A stretch of 64,000 bases of DNA, taken from contig CAMYOG010000034.1 in NCBI GenBank assembly GCA_947259925.1, positions 42,056 through 106,055 on the forward strand, read 5' to 3'. Positions 25,693 to 34,558 of the stretch are shown piece by piece. Under the pieces are notes generated by a model, which was given only the letters and a program-made list of their open reading frames with translations, made no database searches and was not told where the DNA came from. Position 1 is the first letter of the stretch, and every line of letters starts with the position of its first letter. Source of the DNA: Thermoanaerobaculia bacterium (lineage in GTDB: Bacteria; Acidobacteriota; Thermoanaerobaculia; Multivoradales; JAHEKO01). A program made the translations under genes and the position numbers.

Positions 25693-26228
25693 ATGGATCT
25701 GAGTCAGCTGACAGACGAGGAGCTGATCGCCCGGGTTCGGCAGCAGCCGGACAAGAAGGCGACCACCTGCGCATCTGCGGCGATCGGGAACGAGCATCGG
25801 ATCTGGCGCAGGAGGTCTTTCTGCGCGTGCACGATCGACTCGACAGCTTCCGCCTCGAGAGTCGCTTCTCGACCTGGCTCTATACGGTCACCCGGAGAGT
25901 CGCGATCAATCGCGGCAAGTTCGAGCGCCTGCGCCGGGCCGCGTCGCTCGACGCCGAGAACCTGCCGGAGCCGGTCGATCCGACCCCGGACGCCTCCGAG
26001 CTAGCCGAGCGCCGCCAGATCGCCCAGGAGTTCCGGCGGGCGATGGAGAGCGATCTCGAACCGACGGAGGCGAAGATCCTCTATCTCCACTTCGTGGATG
26101 GGATGACCCTGCCGGCCATCACCAAGATGTTGAAGCTGGAAAACAAGTCAGGCGCCAAGGCCTACATCGTCAGCGGCAAGCGCAAGCTACAACGGCGCTT
26201 CGGACGCTGGCTGGAGCGACAATCGTGA
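25693..26228 (+). pseudogene. ECF sigma factor gene broken by deletion and frameshift
   Basis: The N-terminal frame opens MDLSQLTDEELIARVRQQP, the normal start of an ECF sigma factor, but then loses sense. A different frame resumes with LRICGDRERASDLAQEVFLR and continues through region 2 (ESRFSTWLYTVTRRVAINR) and region 4 (LYLHFVDGMTLPAITKMLKL) to the stop. About 20 residues of region 2.1 are missing at the junction near 25755-25775. A GTG at 25827 could give only a truncated protein without region 2.1/2.2. The downstream anti-sigma gene is intact and overlaps by four bases. Confidence 0.7.
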
Positions 26229-26953
26229 GCAGAGAAGCATCGATCAGCGAATGGATTCGCCGCGCCTACCGCGAGGAGCCGGGCTGTCCGCCGCCCGAAG
26301 CGTATCTGGCGGCGGAGCTCGCGGCCCTCGACGAAGACGCCCGGCAGCGCCTCGAGAGCCACGCCGACAGCTGTGCCGCGTGCGGCGCCGAGCGCGAGCT
26401 GGCCAGGGCGTTCGACGAGCCCGAGCTGGCCCGCGCCGGCTATCGCGAGAAGAACGGCGATCACATCACCCGCCGGCTGGAGCAACGACCCCCACACGGC
26501 AGGCGCGGATGGCTCAGCGGGCTGTCGTCCTGGGGCGCGGTGCTGCAGCGGCCGGCGTACCAGCTCGCGGCGGTCGCCGTGCTGCTGATCGGCGTCGGGA
26601 TCGGTGTCCGCAACGCGGTCACGCCACCGCCCCTGACCGGCGGACCGGGCACCAGCACCACGAGAAGCTCGGCGCTCGAGATCGAGGCGCCGCTCGGCGA
26701 GATCGCGGTCGCCCCGAGCGAGCTGTCGTGGCAAGGGGTGCCCGGGACGGTGAAGTACGTCGTCACCGTCCGCGGTGTCGACGATCGCGAGCTCTGGAAA
26801 GCCGAGACGACAGCGCTCGAGGTCGACGTCGACGCCCGGCTGGCCGAGCAGCTCCATCCAGCGGTCTGGTACGTATGGAGTGTAGAGGCGTTCGATCGGG
26901 CCGGTAGCCGGATAGCATGGTCGTCTGCGGTCCGCTTCCGCATCAGCCCGTAG
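26225..26953 (+). CDS. zinc-finger anti-sigma factor-like membrane protein
   Basis: 242 residues. An N-terminal ZAS-type motif His46-x3-Cys50-x2-Cys53 (ESHADSCAACGAE) is followed by a transmembrane helix (LAAVAVLLIGVGIGV, about 111-125) and a periplasmic beta-rich domain resembling fibronectin-like folds. GTG start overlaps the sigma gene stop (GTGA). It would sequester the sigma factor encoded just upstream, whose gene is now broken, so the anti-sigma may be without a partner. Confidence 0.82.
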   Translation: MSREASISEWIRRAYREEPGCPPPEAYLAAELAALDEDARQRLESHADSCAACGAERELARAFDEPELARAGYREKNGDHITRRLEQRPPHGRRGWLSGLSSWGAVLQRPAYQLAAVAVLLIGVGIGVRNAVTPPPLTGGPGTSTTRSSALEIEAPLGEIAVAPSELSWQGVPGTVKYVVTVRGVDDRELWKAETTALEVDVDARLAEQLHPAVWYVWSVEAFDRAGSRIAWSSAVRFRISP

Positions 26954-26966
26954 CGGCGCCGATGGG

Positions 26967-27908
26967 ATGACGCCAAGCAAACTGACAGGTCTCGTGGTCG
27001 CTCTGGGTCTGGTCGCCACCGTGGCGATCGCCAAGGACACGCTGACCCTGCGCGTCAACGATGCAATCGCCGAGCCGGGCGGCCTGGCCGCCGTCGTCGT
27101 CCGCACCTATGCCTCACGGCCGGCGGGCCAGGGCCAGATCTGCATCATCACGAGGTCGGGCAGGGCCAACGCCTCGCGCGCGGCGCCGTTCGCCGAGCTG
27201 GTCGACTACCGGGTCTTCAGCAAGAAGGGCGACGCCATCAGCGCGGCGGCGATGGAGACCACCGGCGGCGAGCAGGTGATCCTGATCGAGTTTTCGTCGG
27301 AGAGCGCGTCCATCAATCGCCGGGACGGTCCGCTGGCGGTGCTCTTCTTCCGGCTGCGGGACGACGTCCAGCCGAACCGGAGCTTCAAGATCGAGCTCGA
27401 TCTGGAACAGACCCACCTGGTCGGTCGCGACGGCGAGCGGATCCGGCTCGAGCCCCGGGGTGGCGAGCTCGAGATCCGCCGGCCCGGAAGCCCGTATCTG
27501 GCGGAGGCCGAGGACGACAAGATCGAGCCCGGCGAGCGGGCCGAGATCGGCCTCGGTACCTTCGAGCCGGTCGGCATGGCGGAGGGTCGAATCGGGCTTC
27601 GGTTCGACCCCGAGCTGGTCAACGGCAAGATCCGGGTGAAGATGAAGAAACAGCACGGCAAGCGGCGCTTCCGGGCCGATCGTTCCGAGCCCGGTCTGGT
27701 GCTGGTGACCTTCACCTCGAAGGACGCGTCGTTCAACTCGGTGCCGGGCGAGCTGTTGGCGGTGAGCTTCAAGACGCCCGGCCGGACACCCGTCGGCACC
27801 CGCTCCCGTGTCTGGCTCGATCCCGCGCTCACCCTCTTCGTCGATGCCGAGGGAGACGTGCTGCCGTTCGAGCTCGAAGACGGCACCCTCGAGTTCGAAG
27901 ACGACTGA
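26967..27908 (+). CDS. exported protein with two cohesin-like domains
   Basis: 313 residues with a signal peptide (LTGLVVALGLVATVAIA). Two similar beta-sandwich halves can be seen: about 24-150 (DAIAEPGGLAAVVVRTYAS, LAVLFFRLRDDVQPNRSFKI) and about 165-310 (GRIGLRFDPELVNGKIRV, LLAVSFKTPG). The pattern of amphipathic strands and the 'value of coefficient then rate-limited slope' layout resemble cohesin/CBM fold modules. It follows the anti-sigma gene by 13 bases. Function unknown, likely cell-surface or periplasmic binding. The domain assignment is from pattern only. Confidence 0.65.
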   Translation: MTPSKLTGLVVALGLVATVAIAKDTLTLRVNDAIAEPGGLAAVVVRTYASRPAGQGQICIITRSGRANASRAAPFAELVDYRVFSKKGDAISAAAMETTGGEQVILIEFSSESASINRRDGPLAVLFFRLRDDVQPNRSFKIELDLEQTHLVGRDGERIRLEPRGGELEIRRPGSPYLAEAEDDKIEPGERAEIGLGTFEPVGMAEGRIGLRFDPELVNGKIRVKMKKQHGKRRFRADRSEPGLVLVTFTSKDASFNSVPGELLAVSFKTPGRTPVGTRSRVWLDPALTLFVDAEGDVLPFELEDGTLEFEDD

Positions 27909-27989
27909 AGCCACTGGGCGCAGAAGTGGCGCGTTCGAAGTAGCCGATCTCACAGCACCGGGCATCTCCGAGCGCTACTTTGAGTGGCA

Positions 27990-29930
27990 ATGCAGCCCTC
28001 GGCGAAGGGTCTCGCGATCGTGTGTGCGCTGCTCGCCGGCGCAGCGGTGACCGGCGCGTCCGAGCCGCCGACGGCGGAGATCGAGGCGGACGCCCAGCGG
28101 CTCGACTACCGCTGGACCGAAGCCGGCCAGCTGAGCGCCGAGTCATTCCGCATGCCGGGTGGCGTCGTGGCGGAGCTCGCCGCGATCCCATCGGGTGGCC
28201 GGTTGATCGTGCGTGACTTCCCGACCGCTCCCGGCGACCGGGGCGACGTCGTGTTCGAGCGCATCGACGTCTACGCCGCTGGCGCTCGTGTCTGGGCAGA
28301 CGGCACTCTCGGTGTGATCGAGCAACCCAGATCGGCGCGTGTCCATCTGCTCGGCTCGAGCCGCACCGATCCGGACGTGCGCGTGGGGCTTTCGCTCGAC
28401 CCGGGCGGCGGTGGCGGAACCGGTCTGGTCGCGAATCGGACCGGAGTCTACGGGCTCTGGCAGCGAGACGTGGACGATCCCACCTGGGCGCACTACGAGA
28501 TCGGCGCCAGCCTGGAGGAGCGGCTCGGTATCGAGACCCAGACCACCTGCGACACGCGGGACTCGCTCCCTCTGGAAGTCGGTCCGAGCGCGCCGTCCGA
28601 GGCTCCGATCTCACTCGAGCCTTCGGGGCCGAGCCATGAGGCGGTGCTCGCGTTCGACACCGACGGTGAGTTCCTGGCCGAGTACGGCAACGACACCGGC
28701 CTCGCCGACAGCGCGATCGGAGATCTGATCCTCTCGCTCAACGTGATCTACGAGCGTGACCTCGGCCTACGGCTGCTGCAGGGCGAGACCATCCTGCGCA
28801 CCAACGCGGCGACCGACCCCTACACCTCGGGCTCTACCAGCGGACAGCTCGACGAGGTCCGCGCCTGGTGGCAGGCCAACCAGGCGGCGGTCGAGCGGGT
28901 CTGGGTGGCTCTGCTCTCGGGCAAGAACCCGGGCAGCTGCAGCGGTGCGGGCATCGCCTGGGTGGATGTCTACTGCAACAACAGCTTCTCTTACAGCGCG
29001 ACCCAGGTGATCAAGTGCGTGTCGCTGAGCGGCTCGTCGAATACGCGGCTGATCGGTCACGAGGTGGGGCACAACGCCGGCTCCGGACATACCCACTGCT
29101 ACAACCCCGAGGTCGATCAGTGCTACAACGCCCAGGGCGGCTGCTATGGCGGCCCGGTCAGTTGCCCGGATTTCACCGGCCTGATCGAGGGCATCGCGCC
29201 GAACAAGGGCACCATCATGAGCTACTGCCACTTCAGCCCGCCGAACGGCGCTGGCTGTGGCTCGAGTGAGTCGTACTTCCACCCGACGGTGATCGCGCGC
29301 ATCCAGCAGAGCATCGACGCCGCCACCGGGAGCTGCGTGCAGCTGACCGGCGGCGATCTGTCGATCACCAAGACCGATGCCGAGGACCCGATCGGCAGGG
29401 GTGTCGGTCTCACCTACACGATCAGCGTCTCCAACCTCGGTCCGAGTCTCGCCACCGGCGTCGAGGTCTCCGACACGCTTCCGACCGGGACCACCCTGAG
29501 CTCGACCACCGGCTGTGTCGAGGACCCGGCCGGCGTCCCAACCTGCACGCTGGGTGACATCGCGAGCGGAGAGTCCAAATCGTTCGACGTGACGGTCTTC
29601 GTCGAGCACTCGGCCCCCGCCAGCCTGAGCAACAGTGCCAGCGTGTCCTCGGGGACCAACGATCCGGTCGCCGCCAACGACTCGGTGGTCGAACCGACCA
29701 CTGTCGAGACCTGGTCCTGCCAGTCGGCCAGCTGGAATCTCACCGCCGCCGACAACGCCGCGCTCGGACCGTTCGTCACCGAGGCCGAAATCACCGCGGG
29801 GAGTGGATACGAGGTGGGCCTCGGCGAGACCATCGAATTCCGCGCGACGACCGGCATCACGTTCGAGAATGACTTCAGCGTCAACGGCACCTTGAGCGCC
29901 ACGCTCGATCCCCTGATCGACTGTCCGTAG
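27990..29930 (+). CDS. reprolysin-like zinc metallopeptidase with DUF11 domain
   Basis: 646 residues; GTG at 27984 is an alternative start. Signal peptide GLAIVCALLAGAAVTGAS. The M12B-type catalytic domain has the zinc motif HEVGHNAGSGH (about residues 357-367) and a Met-turn GTIMSYCH. Cys-rich surroundings fit disulfides. After it, a DUF11 repeat (about 455-565; LTYTISVSNLGPSLATGVEV) and a C-terminal beta region (GPFVTEAEITAGSGYEV) follow. It would be a secreted protease. Confidence 0.88.
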   Translation: MQPSAKGLAIVCALLAGAAVTGASEPPTAEIEADAQRLDYRWTEAGQLSAESFRMPGGVVAELAAIPSGGRLIVRDFPTAPGDRGDVVFERIDVYAAGARVWADGTLGVIEQPRSARVHLLGSSRTDPDVRVGLSLDPGGGGGTGLVANRTGVYGLWQRDVDDPTWAHYEIGASLEERLGIETQTTCDTRDSLPLEVGPSAPSEAPISLEPSGPSHEAVLAFDTDGEFLAEYGNDTGLADSAIGDLILSLNVIYERDLGLRLLQGETILRTNAATDPYTSGSTSGQLDEVRAWWQANQAAVERVWVALLSGKNPGSCSGAGIAWVDVYCNNSFSYSATQVIKCVSLSGSSNTRLIGHEVGHNAGSGHTHCYNPEVDQCYNAQGGCYGGPVSCPDFTGLIEGIAPNKGTIMSYCHFSPPNGAGCGSSESYFHPTVIARIQQSIDAATGSCVQLTGGDLSITKTDAEDPIGRGVGLTYTISVSNLGPSLATGVEVSDTLPTGTTLSSTTGCVEDPAGVPTCTLGDIASGESKSFDVTVFVEHSAPASLSNSASVSSGTNDPVAANDSVVEPTTVETWSCQSASWNLTAADNAALGPFVTEAEITAGSGYEVGLGETIEFRATTGITFENDFSVNGTLSATLDPLIDCP

Positions 29931-29985
29931 GGACGCCCGCCGATCGGAGTCGGCCGATCGGACGCGGTGGTATAACTGCCGGACC

Positions 29986-32346
29986 ATGCCGACGCGACTC
30001 GCGATCTGTGTCTTAGCGCTCCTCTCCGTTCTCCCTGCCCCTGGCCTCGCGTCCGACTGGCCCCATCTTCGCGGCCCCGAGTACGACGGTCGGGCGCCAG
30101 CCCCAGCGGGCCTCGGCGACTCACCGGGGTTGGAGCTCGATTGGCGCATCCCGCTCGGATCGGGCTACTCCGGCATCGCAGTGGCGTCGGGCCGCGCGGT
30201 CACGATGTTCTCGAACGGCGACTCGGACTGGGTCGGCGCGTTCGACCTGAAGAGTGGCCGCGAGCTCTGGCGGGAGCGACTCGACAGCGTCAACCGCGGC
30301 CGTGACGGTTCCGCGGACGGGCCGATCTCGACCCCGGTCGTCGCCGATGGCCGGGTCTTCGCGCTCGGTCCCAAGGGACAGCTGCTCGCGCTCGACCTCG
30401 AGAGCGGGGAACTGCTCTGGTCCCGCAAGATGGACACGGACTTCGGCTCGCCGGAGCCGGACTTCGGCTACGGCGTCACACCGCTTCTGGTCGACGGCAA
30501 GCTGATGGTCCTGACCGGAGTCGAAGGGGGCGCGGTAGCGGCGCTCGACCCCGCTACCGGCGAGACGCTCTGGTCGGCGGGCGACGGCGAGTATCGATAC
30601 CAGATCCCGGTCGCCATGAGCGCCGGCGGCCGAACCCACATGGTGATCGGAGCCGGACGGACGCTTTCCGGGGTCGACCCTGCTAACGGCAGCGAGCTCT
30701 GGCGGCACGAGCTGGCGGAGGGCGAATGGATCGATGCCGCGCTGACGGTGGTGGGGAGAGAACGGTTTCTGGTCTCGATCGGTGGCCAGGCGACGCTGTT
30801 CGAGATCGAACCTGGAGACGACGGGTTCGCGCTGCGCGAGCTCTATCGGACGCGCGAGCTGGGTGGGACCTACGCGTTGCCGGTCTACCACGACGGCCAT
30901 CTCTACGGCTTCCGGGGACAGATCCTCAGCTGTGTCGACGCCGAGACAGGCGAGCGCGTCTGGCGCTCGCGACCGCCGGGCGGGCGGGGCCTGGTCTTGA
31001 TCGGCGACCTGCTGGCGATCTTCGGCGCCGGCGGCAACGTCGTCCTGGCCGACGCCACTCCCGAAGGCTACGTCGAGCGCGCGCGGCTCGAGGCGCTCGA
31101 CACCAGCGGCTACACCTGGCCGAGCTTCGCCGATGGGCGCATCCTGGTGCGCAACCTCGAGGCGCTGGCGGCGGTCGCCCTGACCGATGCCAGCGCTCCG
31201 GCCAGAGCGGCGGAGAGAGCCGAACCGAGCGGCGACTTCGGCCGGTTCCTGGAGCGCCTGGCGGCGGCGCCGGACAAGGGCGCGGCCGTCGCCCACTTCC
31301 TTCAGGCCCACGAGAGCCTGCCGCTCGTCGAGGGCGAGCGGGTCCATTTCGTCTTCGTCGGTGAGGCGGAGGACATGGCGATCGTCGGCACCATGACGCC
31401 GGACGGGAATCCGGTGGTGATGGAGCGGGTCGCGGGGACCGATCTCTACCATCAGAGCTTCGAGCTCGAGCCGGGCGGCCGGTGGGAGTATCAGTTCGTG
31501 CGCGACTTCGGCGAGCGGCTCGCCGACCCGCGGAATCCGCGCACCGTACCAGCGCGCCAGGGCGAAAGCCCGGCCTCGGAGCTCGCTCTGCCCGGCTACC
31601 AGGCGGCGAACCATCTGCGCGAGCGGACCGACGGTGTCCGGGGGACGCTCGAGGCGCTCACCTTCGAGAGCGAGATCCTCGGTCTGGAGCGCCAGGTGCA
31701 GGTCTACCTGCCGCACGGCTACGCCGAATCGGAGCAGGGCTATCCGCTCATGGTGGTGCACGACGGGACGGACTGGCTCGAGAAGGGGTTGATGGCCAAC
31801 AGCCTCGACAACCTGGCCGGCAGCTCGATCGAGCCGGTGGTGGTCGCCTTCCTCGAGGCGCGTGACGAGTGGTGGCTCGAGGCGGGAGGCACCGGTACCG
31901 GTGAGCACGCCGAGATGCTGGTGAAGGAGCTCCTGCCCTTGCTCGAGTCCGAGTACCGGCTGCGAGGGGAGCCGGCGGCGAGGGCGCTCATGGGCAACAC
32001 CGGCTACGCCCTGGCGAGCGCCTACGCCGCGCTCAAGCATCCGGACGTTTTCGGCAAGGTGGCGATGCAGAGCCCACAGCTCGGCCACGGCTTCGAAGAC
32101 GCCCTGATGGAGCTGATTCGCCGGCAGCCCCAGGCGGAGGTCGACTTTTATCTCGATTGGAGCCGCTACGAGCTGCGCAATCTCGATGGCGGCATCGATC
32201 TGGGAGTCGACAGCCGGCGCCTGGCGCAGGCGCTCCGGGACGGCGGCTACGAGTTCGCCGGCGGCGAGGTGCTGGACAGCGCGGGGTGGGGAGGCTGGCG
32301 CGCGCGCACCGATCGGATGCTCGAAGCGCTCTTCCCGGCCGAGTAG
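29986..32346 (+). CDS. PQQ-like propeller fused to degenerate enterochelin-esterase-like domain
   Basis: 786 residues, signal peptide at 1-23. Residues about 25-400 form a PQQ/pyrrolo-quinoline-like beta propeller (SDWPHLRGPEYDG; blades with GALDLxSGxxLW). About 440-530 resembles the N-terminal module of enterochelin esterase (VHFVFVGEAEDMAIVG), and about 550-786 its alpha/beta-hydrolase domain (VQVYLPHGYAESEQGYPLMV). The nucleophile elbow, normally GxSxGG, is GNTGYA, so Thr672 replaces Ser. The C-terminal GHDW motif is SAGW, so His is lost. It is probably not a working esterase. Confidence 0.82.
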   Translation: MPTRLAICVLALLSVLPAPGLASDWPHLRGPEYDGRAPAPAGLGDSPGLELDWRIPLGSGYSGIAVASGRAVTMFSNGDSDWVGAFDLKSGRELWRERLDSVNRGRDGSADGPISTPVVADGRVFALGPKGQLLALDLESGELLWSRKMDTDFGSPEPDFGYGVTPLLVDGKLMVLTGVEGGAVAALDPATGETLWSAGDGEYRYQIPVAMSAGGRTHMVIGAGRTLSGVDPANGSELWRHELAEGEWIDAALTVVGRERFLVSIGGQATLFEIEPGDDGFALRELYRTRELGGTYALPVYHDGHLYGFRGQILSCVDAETGERVWRSRPPGGRGLVLIGDLLAIFGAGGNVVLADATPEGYVERARLEALDTSGYTWPSFADGRILVRNLEALAAVALTDASAPARAAERAEPSGDFGRFLERLAAAPDKGAAVAHFLQAHESLPLVEGERVHFVFVGEAEDMAIVGTMTPDGNPVVMERVAGTDLYHQSFELEPGGRWEYQFVRDFGERLADPRNPRTVPARQGESPASELALPGYQAANHLRERTDGVRGTLEALTFESEILGLERQVQVYLPHGYAESEQGYPLMVVHDGTDWLEKGLMANSLDNLAGSSIEPVVVAFLEARDEWWLEAGGTGTGEHAEMLVKELLPLLESEYRLRGEPAARALMGNTGYALASAYAALKHPDVFGKVAMQSPQLGHGFEDALMELIRRQPQAEVDFYLDWSRYELRNLDGGIDLGVDSRRLAQALRDGGYEFAGGEVLDSAGWGGWRARTDRMLEALFPAE

Positions 32347-32357
32347 CGGCTCAGCGC

Positions 32358-33263
32358 CTACCAGCCGCCCGAGGAGCCGCCGCCGCCGAAGCTGCCGCCG
32401 CCGCCGGAGAACCCTCCGCCAGAGAACCCCCCGCCGGAAGAACCTCCCGAGAAGCCACCCCAGCCGCTCGACGACGACCAACGGCCGCCCCCCCGTGAGC
32501 GCCCTCTCGCAGCCAGGCGCGAGAATCGACGCCAGAGGAACGGGAACGCGATCACCCAGACGACTCCGGGGATCAGGCCGAGCGGTGCACCCCAGGCGGT
32601 GAGCGGTACCACGAACCAGAACGGCGTCAAGACGGCGAACAGGAACCAGCCGATGCAGCCACTCGACGCGATCGCCATCAGCGAGAAGAACCCGACCGCC
32701 AGCAGGAAGCCGAACGCACCGCCGATGCGGCCGCTGGGTGTCGTCTGGCCCGACCCGCCGCCGGGAGGCGGCAGGGCGTCCTCACCTTCGACCAGACCCG
32801 CGATCACCTCGACCGCCTCTTCGATGCCACCGGCGAAGTCGCCGCGGCGGAAGCGAGGCCGGACGACGTCGTCCAGGATCCGTCGGGAGGCGAGGTCGGT
32901 CACCGACGGCTCGAGGCCGTAGCCGACCTCGAGGCGCATCTTGCGGTCGTCCCGAGCGATCAGGAGCAGCGCGCCGTCGTCGAACTCCGCCCGCCCGAGC
33001 TGCCAGGTCTCGGCGACGCGCAGGCTGTAGTCCTCGAGCACCTCGCCCTCCAGCGACGGGATGGTCAGGACGACGACCTGGGCGCCGTGCTCGGTCTCCA
33101 GACGCTCGAGCCGCGCCTCGATGCGGCCCTCGGCGTCGGCGGGAATCATCCCCGCGAGGTCGTTGACCCGCCCGGCGAGAAAGGGGACCTCGAGCGCCGC
33201 CGCCAGCACCGCCGCCAGCGCGAGCAGCAGCCCGAGCGAGGCCGGTCGCGCCAACCTACTCAT
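32358..33263 (-). CDS. TPM-domain protein (YgcG-like) with Gly-rich tail
   Basis: 301 residues. Signal peptide, then a TPM domain (about 30-165; VNDLAGMIPADAEGRIEARL, ALLLIARDDRKMRLEVGYGL), two to three transmembrane helices and a Ser/Gly-rich C-terminal tail (FSGGGFSGGGGSFGGGGSS). This is the typical YgcG arrangement. It overlaps the next TPM gene by eight bases and is the third gene of a leftward LemA-TPM-TPM operon. Confidence 0.88.
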   Translation of the reverse strand: MSRLARPASLGLLLALAAVLAAALEVPFLAGRVNDLAGMIPADAEGRIEARLERLETEHGAQVVVLTIPSLEGEVLEDYSLRVAETWQLGRAEFDDGALLLIARDDRKMRLEVGYGLEPSVTDLASRRILDDVVRPRFRRGDFAGGIEEAVEVIAGLVEGEDALPPPGGGSGQTTPSGRIGGAFGFLLAVGFFSLMAIASSGCIGWFLFAVLTPFWFVVPLTAWGAPLGLIPGVVWVIAFPFLWRRFSRLAARGRSRGGGRWSSSSGWGGFSGGSSGGGFSGGGFSGGGGSFGGGGSSGGW

Positions 33264-33924
33264 CCAGCAGCCTCGGGTCGTCGGCCAGCTCGTTGGTGTC
33301 GTCGGGCCGCCTCTCGACGCCATGCTCTTCGAGCACCCGGCCGCATGCGTCGATGGCCTGGACGAGCGCCTCGCGCGTCCGTCCGGCTCGGATGCCACGG
33401 GTCAGCTCGCCGGCGATCTCGTCCCAGACACCTTGATCGACCTGCTGATGAACGCCGCTGTCGGCGAGGATCCGGACCCGGTGCTCGAAGAACGCCACCA
33501 ACAGGAGCACTCCGGTGCGGTCACGGGTATTGAAGATCTCCTCTTCCAGGAACGCGCTCGCCGCGCGCTGGTCGACTCGCAGGTCGAGCACGTCGGCGGG
33601 CACCAGCAGACGCTGGAGGGTGGGCAACGCCACGACAGCGACGAAGCCGAGGGCGGCGCCGAGCAGGGTCGCCAGCGGCAGCAGATAGGGATCGATCGCC
33701 TGCCATCCGAGCCCGAAGCTCTGCCAGAGGCTGGTGGCGGCGGCGCCGCCGATGGCGCCTAGGGTCGCGCCCTTCCACGGACTCGAGGGGTACGAGTCAC
33801 ACTGTTTGACCAGAACACAGACCAGCTCGCCCCCGGTCCTTCGCTCGGCCGCCTCGGTGGCCGCGCGAATCGCGACCAGGTCCTCGGAGCCGAGGTCCGC
33901 GAAGACGGCGTCGTCAGAACTCAA
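33256..33924 (-). CDS. TPM-domain membrane protein, second paralogue
   Basis: 222 residues from a TTG start overlapping the LemA stop by 11 bases. An N-terminal TPM half (SEDLVAIRAATEAAERRTGG) is interrupted by two hydrophobic helices (about 65-110), after which the second TPM half follows (IFNTRDRTGVLLLVAFFEHR, VHQQVDQGVWDEIAGELT). The TTG start is inferred; no ATG lies in range. Confidence 0.75.
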   Translation of the reverse strand: MSSDDAVFADLGSEDLVAIRAATEAAERRTGGELVCVLVKQCDSYPSSPWKGATLGAIGGAAATSLWQSFGLGWQAIDPYLLPLATLLGAALGFVAVVALPTLQRLLVPADVLDLRVDQRAASAFLEEEIFNTRDRTGVLLLVAFFEHRVRILADSGVHQQVDQGVWDEIAGELTRGIRAGRTREALVQAIDACGRVLEEHGVERRPDDTNELADDPRLLDE

Positions 33925-34498
33925 CGGTCGGAGGCTCTTCGGCTCCTGGGGTCGACTCGAAGTAGGGCTTATCGCCGAAGTCGAACGCCTTCGCGTAGAG
34001 GTTGTTCGGGAACTGACGGCGGTAGGTGTTGTACGCCTGGACCGTCTCGTTGAAGCGCCGCCGCTCGATCGAGATCCGATTCTCGGTGCCCTCGAGCTGG
34101 ACCTGCAGGTCGCGGAACGCCTGGGTGGCCCGCAGCTCCGGATAGCGCTCGACGACCACCAGCAGGCGCGACAGGGCCGACGAGAGCCCGTCCTGCGCCG
34201 CCTGGAACTCCGCGAACTGCTCGGCATCGGGCACACCCTCGAACTGCATCTGGCCGACCTTGGCACGCGCCTCGACCACCTGGGTGAGGGTCTCCTGCTC
34301 GAAGTCGGCCGCCCCCTTGACGGTCGCCACCAGATTGGGAATCAGGTCGGCGCGGCGCTGATAGACGTTCTCCACCTGGCTCCAGGCCCCATCGACGCCC
34401 TCCTGGAGGGCGACCAGCTGGTTGTACGGTCCGCAGCCGCTCAATGTGCCCGCGGCGATCAGAAGGACAGCGAGGGAAGTGAGTCTAGAAGCTCTCAT
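33914..34498 (-). CDS. LemA-family lipoprotein
   Basis: 194 residues. Lipobox at LSGC (Cys about 22) after a signal sequence, then helical LemA domain: YNQLVALQEGVDGAWSQVEN and YQRRADLIPNLVATVKG are diagnostic. LemA proteins sit with TPM proteins in many genomes and appear to work together at the membrane; the molecular role is not established. First gene of the leftward operon. Confidence 0.92.
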   Translation of the reverse strand: MRASRLTSLAVLLIAAGTLSGCGPYNQLVALQEGVDGAWSQVENVYQRRADLIPNLVATVKGAADFEQETLTQVVEARAKVGQMQFEGVPDAEQFAEFQAAQDGLSSALSRLLVVVERYPELRATQAFRDLQVQLEGTENRISIERRRFNETVQAYNTYRRQFPNNLYAKAFDFGDKPYFESTPGAEEPPTVEF

Positions 34499-34558
34499 CG
34501 GCTCCTCCGAGAAGACAGAGAAATCAGGGTTGGCGGAGTATACCGTCGGCGCTGCGGG

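Noticed and set aside
30121..32481. 786-codon antisense frame of the PQQ-esterase gene
   Set aside because: Compositionally biased mirror of a well-supported gene; no motif, no start signal.
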